This document shows positions 35,356 to 47,465 of a stretch of 64,000 nt of DNA, one piece after another. Made by a program: the position numbers and the translations under genes. The stretch lies in the NCBI GenBank assembly GCA_003508835.1, contig PUFA01000289.1, positions 1,426,001-1,490,000 of the forward strand. Direction: 5' to 3'. The DNA comes from Eonycteris spelaea (lineage: Eukaryota > Chordata > Mammalia > Chiroptera > Pteropodidae). The notes below the pieces were generated by a model, which worked only from the letters and a program-made list of their open reading frames with translations, was not told the DNA's origin and made no database searches. Position 1 is the stretch's first letter; every line of letters starts with the position of its first letter.

Positions 35356-35374
35356 CCTCAGTCACAGAAACAAA

Positions 35375-37200
35375 CAATGTTTAAAAACAATAATAATGCA
35401 GTGGCCCATCAGTTAGGTAGTAGTTATCCACCATTTACAAAGTACACTGCACCAAAGGGGGCAGAAATTCACCCATTAGGCATTAGATACTCACTAATAT
35501 CTCCTGGTCCATCTGACATAAATTTCTCTGTGAGTAAAAAGCACAGTAGTTTACAGTAAATTCAGTGAGAATCGAAATTTTCTCTATACATAAGAAGTGG
35601 AAATAATCAGTTGCCTCAATAAGCTTCTCTGGGAGTTTTTTTTTTTTTTAATTATACATAATTAGCATTGATTAGCTTGAGAAATATTTACCTTGTAAAT
35701 CTCAAAGTGAATTTAATTTATCAGTTTTTGTAAAATATCAACTCCAGACCTAGTCCTTCATTTAATGAGGGTGCACTGAATTTGGTATTGCCTCTGGTAT
35801 TTGGGCATTGCACTAAATATTGCTGTGGATAAAAATAGGGCTAAAGGGTCACTACTTAGTTCTTTGAGAATCTAAAATGAAACTAATCAAGATGATAATT
35901 TCTAGAATATTCTTTTCCTCTTCCTGTGGAAGATCTATGAAATCTCATAAACACTTCTTTCTCACACAATATCATGTGAGTGAGCATTCTTGAAAAAATT
36001 ATTTGATATACCCAGGAAGATAAAAAGATGAATAGATGATTGATATAAATAGTATCTGTGATGGGAAGAGAATTCTTTTTGGACAAGTTCTTCAACATTT
36101 ATTGATTATTGTAGTTCAGATTCAATAATGTGCCCAAGATCTCATTGAAGACCACATATCATAAAAATTAAAGATAGCAAAATGTATTCATAGATAAAAC
36201 TAAGAGAGGAAGTAGGAGATTGGATAACTTTTTAAAAAATAAGCCCAAATAAGGCTTCTACCTTCTAGGTAATCAAGAACTGGTAAATGTCAACTTTATA
36301 CATATATAGCTACAGGCAAGATATTACAAACATTATCAACTGTTTAATTTAAAAAGTAAATAATTTTTTCCCCAAATAATTAGTTTTTTCATCAAGAAAA
36401 CATAAACTAATAGAATTTCTGGATTAGGAGAAAAAATTTAAGTTCTCTACCTTGAACATACATTTGAAAATCGAAGTCCCTCTACACTATTTCAGCAAAT
36501 TGTCTCTTCAGCCTCTGGTTGGATTCCTCCCTGGAGAGCTCACTAACTCCAAGGACACAGTGCATGCTGATGCATAAGTATCTGCTCCCTTCTTTGTTAT
36601 TGCCAGTGTCCATTTACATGACTACTGACAATAAAATTACCACTTGTAGGCAACTTACCTCAATTCACTGTTTTATTTTACTTAAATGAAATTTTGCTCA
36701 TTATTCCAGTGACATCTTATTTATGATAGTGTTTATTATCATGCAGCCTATATGTTGTTATTTTTCATCCAACAGCAGCACTAGAAGATACTCCTTACAA
36801 ACATAGACAAGCCCATTTTTTCTCATATCAGCCTTATATTTGACTTTACAAATATTGTTAGGCATAAAGGAAATTGGTTAAAATGCAGACTAAGTATTAC
36901 TGTGAAATTAAAAGTATTACATTATTTTTAGATTTCGGCAGGAAGCTGAGGCCTCAAGTACAGTAGGGTCAGCAGAGGTACTCCAAGGATTCATGGTCAG
37001 ATGAGCTAGAATAGCCCCAGGGCATCAATCTCGGACTGCAGCCAGATACTGAGAACCCAGAAACACTGGCCAGGTGACTCACTGTTTTTGTAGAAGAACC
37101 AACTAGTATCAGGATGGCCAAGGTCAGACTGAGGAGCACAGATCTAGAATAAGGAGTAGATCAAAGCACAATTTGGATATATAAGCAGAAATAAAAGCCT
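35375..37200. other. Mostly unassigned sequence
   Basis: No gene was found. Around 36460-36600 the block 'ttggattcctccctggagag' followed by 'ctcactaactccaagg' resembles an old mammalian repeat, probably LINE-derived, but cannot be named. A relatively GC-rich patch lies at 36940-37150. Confidence 0.4.
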
Positions 37201-37204
37201 TGTT

Positions 37205-37365
37205 AAAGCTCCTCCAACTGTAATGCAAGCTCCTTGAGTGTAAGAACTATGTCTAGACACACACAGCACACACACACACACACACAAGCACACACACAAT
37301 CATTACCCGCCCCCCCCCCATCAGAATGGTCATTCAATTAATGTTTGACAAAGAATGAGTAATTT
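37205..37365 (+). repeat. L2 3' end split by a (CA)n / C-rich run
   Basis: The L2 text 'gcaagctccttgagtgtaag' followed by 'aactatgtctaga' is interrupted by CA repeats (37257-37298) and a run of C (near 37310-37319). It then resumes as 'aatggtcattcaattaatgt'. Confidence 0.6.
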
Positions 37366-37369
37366 GCAC

Positions 37370-38400
37370 CAACGGTTTACTTGAGAACCCAGACCTCCAC
37401 CTCCAGTCTTCTTCCACTTGATTTTATTTTTACTCTATTTTAATTTTGCATTTTAAACTGAGGTATAATTTATATATGAATCTTAAGGGTTTCAGTTAAA
37501 TGACCCGACAAATGTACACACCTATATAACTAGAACCAGCTTCCTGTATGTGGTCTATACAGTCACACACAGACCCATTCATGCTTAGAAGGGCCCTGTG
37601 CTTCATTTAATGCTCTACTATTGCCAAAGCATATTAATAACTTTTGTAAAAGGAGCCCTACATTTTTATTTTGTACTAGGCCCTGCAAATGATGTAATAA
37701 ATCCTGTATATAACTCATACCTCTGTCTAGATGAAGAACATTTTAATCACCGCACAAGTTTTCCTCATGTCCTGTCACCATAGATTACTTTCACCTATTC
37801 CAGAACTTCTGGAATAAACAACGTGTTCTCTTTTTTTTTTTCCTCAAGGGTCCTCACTTACAATGAATCTAGCAGCATAATTGGTCTTGAAATGTAGTTT
37901 CTATGTATGTAACAGATAAATGATCCATCTTTGGTAATATCTTTTCATAATCTCTGGTCTACCTGGAACATAATGGGAGATTAATACTTTGTATGTAAAT
38001 TAATGAATTATCTTTAATGTTTTCCCAAACTCTAAAAACTTGCCTCTTCAAGGTCAAGGCTTTGTCCAAATGTTTATTTTTCTCTGGCACCTTGGTGGTT
38101 CTGAAATATTTCTCTTTTAAGGATAGAAATTCTAGGGAACAAATCAGAAATATACATATATATGTATATATAACTTGTTCCTTCATGTATTATTTTAAAT
38201 ACATAAGGTTTACCACATTTGAAAATTTCAGAAGAATTACATTTTTTTAAAAAATTATTATATTTATTATAATGAAGGCTTATAGTACTATCACACATTT
38301 AAGATCAAACTAAGCCACATTTGCTTAATTCCAAAGGCACTTTATTTACCTGTTATTTCTTTATTTGTCTGTTAGAGGTAATATTAACAATAATAGTAAT
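37370..38400. other. No gene recognised
   Basis: AT-rich sequence. Overlapping frames at 37959-38298 are shadows of TA-rich DNA and have no domains. Confidence 0.45.
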
Positions 38401-38404
38401 AATA

Positions 38405-38475
38405 AATGATTTCAGCAGCTAACATTTATCAAGAGCTTATTACCAAGCAATGTGCCAAGGGCTTACATGTGTTAA
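38405..38475 (-). repeat. MIR 3' portion
   Basis: The block 'gctaacatttatcaagagct' followed by 'gtgccaagggcttacatgtg' is reversed MIR. It abuts a forward MIR piece. Confidence 0.65.
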
Positions 38476-38477
38476 TC

Positions 38478-38625
38478 ATGTGACCTTGGGAAGTGACCTG
38501 ACTTCTGTATTTAAAAATTAGAATAATAACTGTAACTTCCCTAAGTTTATTGTAAGGATTATTGAGAGAATGCACATAAAGTGCCTGGCATAAAATAAGA
38601 GCTTGGTGAACATTAGTGCCTATTA
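38478..38625 (+). repeat. MIR 3' portion
   Basis: The sequence runs 'tgtgaccttgggaagtgacc', 'taactgtaacttccctaagt', 'gaatgcacataaagtgcctg' and 'taagagcttggtgaacatta' in forward MIR order. Confidence 0.75.
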
Positions 38626-38629
38626 CCAT

Positions 38630-39245
38630 TAGATTATAATTTAACCAAAACGGCAGTGTTTGCAAAGACTGATGAACTTGCCAGGTGGGTGCGATCATGT
38701 AAGTGAGGGAGCCAGGCCCCTAACCCAAGTCTCTGACTCTCAGCTCTTGTGTTTACTCTAAAATACTGCATCCTTGGAATGACAAAATATATACCATACA
38801 GTACAAAACAGAAACTCTAATTATGCATCATTTCTCTAAACAAATAAATGAATTGTTCTTTTCAAAATATTTGCCTACAGATTCATGTTTCCTCATTGTA
38901 TTTTTGTCCTCAGTATCATGATTTACTCTGAAAATCTAATCAAGCAAATTTTGCGTACTTTTCAGCAGTGAATCAAAGATAGCTACATTTTCTAATTTTT
39001 TGGTACTCACATGAAACACACTTGGGACTAATTTAGTTGCATGCATAAGCTAAATTAGTCAACAGCTTCATTTGATTCAAATCTACCAGGAGCTGTCCTT
39101 TCTGAATTGTATTTCATAATAAAGATGAGGAATATTATACCCATTCATTCAAATGTTTCTGTTTTTATTTAAAGTCATGGAAAGATCTCTATGCTCATCT
39201 CTTTAAATGTAACACAATTTCACAGATTATTGGTCTTTAACTGAG
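38630..39245. other. No gene recognised
   Basis: AT-rich sequence. No repeat or gene was assigned. Confidence 0.45.
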
Positions 39246-39249
39246 AAAG

Positions 39250-39670
39250 TTTTTATTTGATGGTACAGATTGTTGTGCTGAGGATCCACATCCACCCTTA
39301 TCTGCCTTGGGATGCTGACCTGCATGGATTGTCCTGGGAGCTCCCTTGCTCTCTGGTTTATAGCAAGGCAGCCAATGGCACACAGAAAGGCAGTAACAGA
39401 CTCAAAGAGAGGGAGGAAAGGAAGATCAGACATTTCCATGCTTCTTCCAACTGGCTGACCTCTGATTGGCTACATCTTTCTCCCGGAAGCCACCTCTTGC
39501 CGCCCAGCTCTCTGTCTCTGCAGTAATGGCTCGCTGACGTTGCGGCCCAGGTTCCTCACTCTCCCTTGTTCCTTTACCTGAGTTTAACCCACACCTTTGC
39601 AAATAGTCCCTTTATTAAACTCTCCTTACATTACCCACTCACAGGTGACTCAATAATACACCTGTGTCTG
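39250..39670 (+). repeat. Possible LTR fragment (unassigned family)
   Basis: This segment is GC-richer than its surroundings. It includes 'cctctgattggctacatctt' (CCAAT-box-like on the minus strand) and ends with 'gtccctttattaaactctcc' followed by a short tail, resembling the polyadenylation region of an endogenous retroviral LTR. Open frames on both strands (39227-39526) show no domain. It could instead be a single-copy regulatory element. Confidence 0.35.
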
Positions 39671-39679
39671 GTCTAAAGT

Positions 39680-41005
39680 GAATACAGTAGCATTTTCCAA
39701 AGGATATTCTTGACAGAAATCAAATAGTTTTGATGTTACATTAGTTTGACACACTGCATTAATTAAAATTAAAGGGTATTCTTACTTTAGAATCTCACAC
39801 ATTTTTGACATGTGAATGCTCACTGAAAATCTCCAAGAGAAGAAAGTTATAAGCGGCATTTCTTATATTTTATTTTACCCACAGAATAGCTTCTAAGACC
39901 ATAAAGACAGAATCTAAGCAGCACTGTAGTAAAATGATAAAGGAGGTGGTGATGCTTTGCTGGAAGGGAGTAAAAGCAGTCAGATGACCACAGGTTCCTG
40001 TCCTGTGTTGGTTGGAGTGCCTCAAATAGGATTCTGTGAAGGTATCAGGGGAGACAGAGCTGTGCTTGCCAACACAGCAAATGATCTCTGGCTGCCGTAT
40101 TCAGCTAATTGGTATTTCTTCTGCCTCCTCCCTGCTGAGGATTTTTTTTACTGGCTGTCACTTCTCATCATAGTCTCTCGAGACTATTCATTGTTTTCTT
40201 TTTTCTTCTGGCCACATTACATTTGCAATGAGACTAGCCAGGTGTCTCTCTGAGAGAAACTAGTATGTGGATATTTCAAAATATCCTTTCATCATTCTTT
40301 TCACTGTTTACTCCATTATTTCTCCAGGGCTTCTGGGTTTACGTGCCAATGAGAGCAAGTTTTGTTGTAATTCTTAGCCAAAGAAATAATGCTTTTCCTT
40401 TTAGTCATTAAATGATCTCAAATATATCATGGGCTATTTTTATTGTTTGGGATTACTAGCCTTTTTGCTTATTTTCATATTTAGTATTGTTTTGGAAAGT
40501 TAATAGTGCCAGACATCTGATAAACACCCAATTGTACATGCTATTTTTATTTTTCTCATTCTGTTTGACTTAAATTCATTTTTCTAATATACAGTTTTCT
40601 TTTGAAATATGTTGATACTCTAATTGGTTGTGAATAGCACTAACTACTGTCTGCATCCAATGGTGCATTTTACGATCTTTCAATGGATACATCTATTTAC
40701 CAAGGACATACGATCTTAGAGCTTGAAACCCAAACATAGCAATGACCATCCCCCTCCTCTGGACTTCTTGCCACCATGGTCCTTAATTCCCATAGCTAGG
40801 GAGTCTTAATCTCAACAATCTGGATTCAGTCTAGGCTTATGATATAGGACCAGTACTAAATTAAGCACCAATGATACAGCTGAAAGACAGGCTTGCCCCT
40901 GATCCCACTCTAATCCTGAATACCAGTTGTTATCCTTTTACTCTTGCAATGACTAAGCTTCGGCCCCACAGAGGAGCATCTAGTACTGTCTGATCTTGGC
41001 AATAT
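39680..41005. other. No gene recognised
   Basis: The open frame at 39957-40253 has a hydrophobic C-terminal half but no homology I recognise and no plausible gene context. Confidence 0.45.
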
Positions 41006-41009
41006 ACCT

Positions 41010-41203
41010 TACAGTGTATAGTGACAAAGTTGAGGGCTTTAGGGTCCAACTATTTGGGTCTCAGTCCATGGTCCCCCAATTGCTAGATTTCTGTGCCCCC
41101 ATTTCCTCAATTGTCTAATGGAGCTAGTAATAGTTTCTACCTCATAGGTTTACTGTGAAGCTTAAACCAACACACAATAATGGCTCAATAAGTGTTTATT
41201 ATT
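41010..41203 (+). repeat. MIR SINE
   Basis: The blocks 'ttgagggctttagggtccaa', 'tgtgcccccatttcctcaat', 'tctacctcataggtttactg' and 'ggctcaataagtgtttatta' are in forward MIR order. Confidence 0.75.
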
Positions 41204-41237
41204 ATCTTAGTTCCTTTGAGACATCTTAGTTCCTTTG
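41204..41237 (+). repeat. Short direct duplication at the MIR edge
   Basis: The 15-base 'atcttagttcctttg' occurs at 41204-41218 and again at 41223-41237, a tandem period of 19 bases. Confidence 0.9.
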
Positions 41238-41264
41238 GTTATAACTCTTTTTCTCTAGTTACAT

Positions 41265-41720
41265 CAGTCAGAGTCTGTAGGAAACAGAATGCCATTTAAA
41301 ATATTCAAGAGACTTGAATGGAGTTTGACCTACAAAGGTGTGGACACAGTTAAGAGAATCACTAAGGGCTTTTGAGGCACCCGAACACTAATAGCAATAG
41401 GAAGCCATTACCACCTTATCTTGAAACACTGTGTTGGAGGGACATGAGAGGAGCTGAAGCTACACTTATGGAAAAACTGGGTTATAACCAGAAACATGGC
41501 CCAAGAAGGGAATGGGAAAGAAATCCCCTACCTTTCTCTCTTCCCCACCTTCAATCACTGCTGGTTCCTCCCAATGGAAGCCAGCTGGCAAGGGATCTGG
41601 GCAATACACATAGGAGTAAGCCTCTTGAGGCAAGGAGTGAGACCACAAAAGATGGAAAATGGATCTAGGAACAAGGGCAAGCAGAAAATTACCAGGAAGC
41701 CAGTCCTTAAGGAGTTTTTC
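41265..41720. repeat. Ancient interspersed repeat, probably LTR (unnamed)
   Basis: The sequence 'gaaacagaatgccatttaaa', 'aggtgtggacacagttaaga', 'aataggaagccattaccacc' and 'ccaatggaagccagctggca', then 'atggatctaggaac', follows a repeat known to me from other mammalian genomes but whose name I do not recall. The overlapping open frames on both strands (41372-41726) belong to it and are not genes. Confidence 0.5.
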
Positions 41721-41729
41721 TTCTAATTC

Positions 41730-42846
41730 AGTTCCCTAGATTAGAGTTATATCTTCTACACTTGCCAATGCTCAGCTACCTCTTTCGACCCTGTCTGTCC
41801 TAGAACTGGGCCCAGAGGTCTCCAGATGCTGACTATTCTAGTCAGGCTTTTTTACTCTTGACTGTCAAGCTTTGATTCTGAGGGAAAATATTTTCCAGTA
41901 GGATGTTTTTTGCATGACATATTTTTGACAGATTTAATGGCCAATGTCTGTATAAATCATCAGGTCAGCTATAAAACAGATCCAAATTTGTTAACATACA
42001 ATTTTTCTCTCTGTTGGTTTTGTTAATAGTGCAAGGTGATATTGTGTCAGGGGTACTAGAAAGGGGAGGAAAAGATACCAAGAAAATGGAAAGTAAATAA
42101 ATAAACTATTAGAAGATAATTCTCCATGAGTCTTGCATTCCTGCATGTCTTAAAAGCAAAGGCACTGATTGTCCTTTGTTGCAGACTATATTTTCAAGGA
42201 TGCTTATATAGTAAGTAGCCTTGAAAGATAAAGATAGTGTTTGTCTCCAAAGCAGAGGATAAATTTGCTTATTGCCCATTATAAAAGGTTGCTGACTCCT
42301 AAATTCTGCATTCCTCTCCTGTAACTCAGCCCACTGTGTGTGTGGGTGTCACTGTGGGAATTACATCACGCTGTGGGAATTGGAGCTTAGGGAATAAAAG
42401 CAACAACAACAAAAACAATGATGATTATCTAGCTACAAGCACTGGCTGTCAGTAATAGACTGTGCTACATCTCTAACCTGTATCCCCACCATCAATTAAA
42501 CTTCCATGGGCTAACCAAGTAGGTTGCAAGTTGGGTAAAATTTCAAACTTTTTACACTTCTTGGATGCATTTCTCCTGAGTTTAATAATAAAGACTCCTT
42601 TAGATAATGAATTGTGTCAGTGCTATGTCAACTGGGGGCTCTATTTTAAGAGATTTTGTTGGCTCTTTCCAACTTTTATCAGTCCCCCTCTAAGACATAA
42701 ATTCAAATTTTAAAAAATATATAAAGTATTTTTACTTAAACAGTATAAAAGTCCATATGAGATCTAGAAATTGTTTCACCATTGAGAAAATAACAACATC
42801 AGTTTTAACGCAGCATTTCTGTTAGACTGAGTCACTCACACTTGAA

Positions 42847-42885
<39 letters not shown>

Positions 42886-43760
42886 CATATGCATATATAC
42901 ACATATACACAAATATATGCCCCATATAAACACATTAGCACACACACATATCGTCTATGAGTCTAGATAATAATCTGGATTTTGTTACCTAAAAATGTAA
43001 AATTTGTTTAAAAAAAGGTAGCCTCAAAGGTTAGCAGCAGATGTGGCATATCTCACCAAAATTTCTCTAGCTGTGAAAAGCCTTAATAAGAAACACAAGA
43101 TACTAGTATCATATTTATACAAAGAATGGTATCACCAGATCTAGAAAACTGAATTCTTACTCTGCTACCAATTTTTTATTCTTATGACTCACATCACCAT
43201 TTTAGAACCACTTGTAACAAAAACCAATGCTCTATGCTCAAAGAAAATATTTACAAGCACAGGGCTTTCTGAATCTTGAACCACAACTGAGTTCCTAATT
43301 AGGGAGGAGTGGGTTGTTCGTATGTGGCGAGGAAGGGGCCACTTAGCTTCAGCTTTCCAGGTGAGCTCATTCCCCTCAACGGTCACCTTTGTGTGAGGAA
43401 ATTAGCCAAGAGATAAAACTCTGTTTCAGGCAAAAACCCAATTCCCCCAAAATATGAACCAACAGTGAAAACTGTGCAATTTATGATTCATTCATTTGTA
43501 GTCAGCATTTCCTGCTGTCTATACTCTTTTTATAAAGTTGTCATAAATGTTTTCATCTCCAATAAAAAATAGCCTGATAATTTTACATGTGGAGGGTGTC
43601 TGGCAGCATGTGGGAACTAGATACCTGTGGTAAAAGGGAGGGAGATTATAAAGATGAAAGTAGGAATGAAAAAAAAAGAAATCACACTGTAGAGAAGATT
43701 TTAACCATCTTTGATCAAAATGGTCCTTTTCTCCCCATTGTCCTTGGTAAAATCCTAGCA
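41730..43760. other. No gene recognised; contains (AC)17
   Basis: Unique-looking DNA. A pure (AC)17 at 42849-42882, followed by TG/TA-alternating 'atgcatatgcatatatacac', is the only clear feature. Frames at 43189-43386 and 43519-43775 have no domains. Confidence 0.45.
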
Positions 43761-43764
43761 AAGA

Positions 43765-44030
43765 AAGCAGCATGATGTAATGAAAACAACAAAGGCTCTG
43801 AATCTGGAGTTAGGCAATGCAGGCTTCTAATCCTAGCTTCTCTTTTATTAGCTGTGTGACCTTAAGCAAGATACTTAATCTACCTTGCCTCTAGTTTCCT
43901 GATCCATGAAAAAAAAAAAAGAAATGGTTTTTTAAAATATCTGCTACAAGATTACTGAAAATATAAAATGAAATAATACATCAGTGCCTAGAACACAGCA
44001 TTCTCTATATGTCAGCTGATGTCTTCATTT
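43765..44030 (+). repeat. MIR SINE, nearly complete
   Basis: From 'agcagcatgatgtaatgaaa' through 'ggctctgaatctggagttag', 'tagctgtgtgaccttaagca' and 'ctctagtttcctgatccatg' to 'cagtgcctagaacacagcat', this is an almost full MIR in the forward direction. A short poly-A expansion lies near 43909. Confidence 0.9.
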
Positions 44031-44034
44031 TTTA

Positions 44035-46360
44035 TTATCATTAACCATTACCTTATATTGCTCAGAAAACAAATCAATAGATATCAGTTTCCCCAAATGA
44101 AATTATATTTAAATGATGTGGTTGATTACATGAAGACACAGATCTTTTACACTTGGATGTTGATTCTCAAATAGAGTGAAGCAACAGTAAAAGAAATTGC
44201 TCAGTATATATGTGAATATTCAAGAGAAGAGGAATGCGTACATATTTTTCAATTGTATGTTTAATATACCTATTGTTTTTATAACATGAACAATAGAAAT
44301 TAAAGTATGACAAAATTATCTCAGAGATTGACAGTCCAAAGAAGATAAAGGTACTGCAGAAACGGCATGTATTAAAAATGGTGGCTAGCAGAGAACACAT
44401 GAATCTTAGAACTAGAAACCAGAAGTTCCTTATTCCCACTATCCTGATAAAGAAGTGTAATTTTCTTATTTGTATGTGTGAAATTTCCTCTTTTAACATA
44501 ACCAGTTTAGATTATTCACTCTTCAAACTTAAAGGAACACACACATTTATTAGGTCCAAGATCATGAACAATTTCCAGATGGAGAGGTTACCTTCAGGCC
44601 TAGCCTTTTTGGGAATTCTGGCTCATGCCCTCCCATATGGATCCATTTCCCAGTGTGTTTCATGTAAATTGTTCAGACCTGACCAAAAGATTGCAATTTC
44701 CCTCTTCCCACAACAAACTTGAGAGACTCAGAGTTAATGGATGACCATCGCCATAGATGTGAGAAATGATGGTTGAGTTCTAAGCCAGATTCTTATAGCT
44801 GATTCACAAGTTGTAGACCATTTAGTGTCTCAGCAAGGGGTTTCTTGGAAGAGAAGTTTTTGTTTGTTTTTCTTCATATAGTCTAAATGCTAGCATTCAT
44901 AAAACAGATGTCTGCAAAGTGGTGCCAGTTAGCTTAAACACAAATACGAAATTAGTCATTTGTAAAGCAGATTCACATATTTCTCTGATGGGCTGCAAGA
45001 CTGATTTTGAGTACTAATTCATGTTTTAATACATTTCTAGTGGCTCTTGAATTAGCTTTTCAGCCAAGCATCAGGGACTATTTTTGGCTCATTGGACTAT
45101 TAGTTCTAAGTACAAAACAAAATCCTATGAGAGAATGGATAAAGAATTTGTCCTTGAAGTTACACAAAGAAGCAAAAATTCCCTCCAGGAAATTAATACT
45201 CTAATTATAAACTTTCTGGTTGAGAAAGTCTTGAAAAGATTTGTCTTTTCTATGAAGTCAAAAGTCTTTGGTTTGGCTTCATTTAATTTTTCCCATTCAG
45301 AACATATGGGAATATTCCTGAAACATCAGAGCAGCTGGTCCTTTCGAAATCAGAACAGCTTTTCTTTCTAATGCTACTTACACTATAGAAAAAGGAATCC
45401 ACACTGCTGGCAAAACAGCTGTTCTTATTTCTGAAGGATATGGCAAGAGCTAAGGCAACATGTTTTCCTGCTTAAATTACAGTTTTGGAAAAGAGAAAGA
45501 TCAATCATTATTTATAAATTGAGTTGTAATATCAGTCCCCTTCCTTTAACTTAGCCCATTTAGAATGTTTCCAAATATTGAAAGCGTTATTACACAGTCC
45601 AAAAATGTTCGTATTTTGACTGATTGTCTCTACTTACATTTGAATAGTTGACACCTTATACTAGATACAGCTTTTTTTGGGAATTGCTACACTGCACTGC
45701 ATTTTCTCCCAGTCTTTCCAGCTGTCCATGCAAGACGTCAAGAAATGTTAATGATGAAGGAAACAGAGGCAATCTAACAAATCAAAAAGGTATGTTCAGA
45801 GTTTAAGCAATATTCTAAGTCACATATCCCTCAGTAGCAAAGTAGAATTTAATACACTGGTCTGTGCTCTCTTGGTCCAGGGGACACAGAACTATAGCAA
45901 ATCCTCAAATATTCTCTTAATGACTGTCAGTTTTCTTGCACAAATGTGAATTTTTCCTATGCAAAATTTTCACAATTAAAAACTGAATCTATAGAAGTAT
46001 TCCCTCACCATTTGTGGCGTAGAAATATAAACTTCTTAGCAGAAGTGAGTAAAGGTTGCAAGGAAAATTGTTTCCCTGGATTAAAAAGGTGCATTATAAC
46101 AGAAGCTCAAAAAATATTTGATAAAGAAAATATTTAAAGATTCAAGAATAAAGAATCTATGTAGCAAGTCCCCATCTCTGGCAAGCCCAGAACAACTGGC
46201 AATTCTGTGTCACTGCTCATCCTGTGATCTGTAAGGCACCAAATTGTCGCTACTTATCAGTAAATTCCTACATCAGATTTCCTAGTCATTGATTTAGCAA
46301 CAAAATGGAGGCTATTTTCTTTGTAGAGCCACTTAATTCATGTCATCTTGTGGTAAAAAT
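44035..46360. other. No gene recognised
   Basis: Unique-looking sequence. Open frames at 44167-44499 (-), 44378-44722 (+) and 45007-45371 (+) have no recognisable domain or gene structure. Confidence 0.45.
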
Positions 46361-46364
46361 AACT

Positions 46365-46500
46365 ACTTTAAATCTCTTATCACATGCCAAGTATGGGGAG
46401 CTCAATGCTTTACAGACATGATTTACTAATTCTTGCATTACACATATGGTATTAGTGAAATTACTCCATTTTACAAAAGGGCAAGTGAACTTAGAGAGTT
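46365..46500 (-). repeat. MIR fragment, left part of a possibly split copy
   Basis: The blocks 'cacatgccaagtatggggag', 'ctcaatgctttacagacatg' and 'ccattttacaaaagggcaag', then 'tgaacttagagag', are reversed MIR. Confidence 0.75.
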
Positions 46501-46794
46501 CTATATTATCTCTCATTTACCTTAAAATTCTTCAGCATGGACAGTGGGACATATACCTTTGACATATAGTTTTATTTTATTCCCTAGAGTGATTAATAAC
46601 ATCTGAAGTACCTAACTGGGAAAACACTTCAGGGTTAGCCAGCACTTTGAAAGACTAATCAAGAGCCACAGGCCAGAGGCTGATACTCTAAATTCTTTGT
46701 TTATCTTTGAACAAACCAGAGAATTTATTAAGTATTCCTATGGAGGATACTAACTTTTACCAAAGAAGTGCAAGTGACCAATTGGTTTGGGTCA

Positions 46795-46890
46795 TTTCAT
46801 AAGACTGGTTACATAACTTGCTCAAAATAGGATAGCTGGGATTTGAACACAAGTTTTTCTGGCTCAAGAACCCTTGCTTTGAACCACTAT
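46795..46890 (-). repeat. MIR fragment, continuation of the split copy
   Basis: The blocks 'ggttacataacttgctcaaa', 'taggatagctgggatttgaa' and 'cacaagtttttctggctcaa' are the MIR portion that should follow directly after the piece ending near 46500. Confidence 0.75.
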
Positions 46891-47082
46891 TTTTAATCCC
46901 TCTGACCTTTTCTACATAAATATACAGCAGTGTATATTGACTGTTAAGTGAATGATATACAGGAAAAATGAGGAAAGTAAAAGGCAAGAACTCTCTTCTC
47001 AAGTCTGTAACACAACTGACTCCACAAAACTCTTATCTTGGCAAATTAAGGTCGTAGCCCTTTCGTCATTCTCCCACGTTTG

Positions 47083-47465
47083 GCATCTGTATTTGTTTGC
47101 TAGGCCTTCCATAACCAAAGGCCACAGACTGGATGGTTTAAACCAGAGAAATTTATTTCTCACAGTCCCAGAGGCTGGAAGTCCAAGATCAAGGTGTCAG
47201 CAAGGTTGGTTCCCACTGAGACCTCTCTCTTTGCTTTACAGATGTCTGCTTCCTTTGCTGTGTGCTCACATGACTTTGTTTGTTTATTTGTTTCACCTAT
47301 TAAGATGAAGAATTCTGTGAGAGGAGCAGGTTTACCAGCGAGGTTTGAGATGGTTTTAGAACATATTACATTAGAAACGCCTATCATAAATCCAAGTGGT
47401 CATGTAAATCAGCCATTCGATTTATAAGTATGGAGTTTATAAGAGGGGTCCAAGCTTCAGTTATG
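47083..47465 (-). repeat. MLT1-type LTR (ERVL-MaLR)
   Basis: Read in reverse, this is an MLT1 LTR. The visible blocks are 'ctgtatttgtttgctaggcc', 'ggccacagactggatggttt', 'aatttatttctcacagtccc' and 'gaggctggaagtccaagatc', then 'aaggtgtcagcaaggttggt'. The distal half is degraded and merges with family A repeat. Open frames on both strands here (46952-47427) are not genes. Confidence 0.85.

Noticed and set aside
41372..41726. Open frames of 98, 76 and 60 residues on both strands
   Set aside because: They lie in an old interspersed repeat and are not conserved proteins.
46952..47427. A 118-residue plus-strand frame and companions
   Set aside because: Most of it is antisense MLT1 LTR sequence, and the frames on both strands are repeat shadows.
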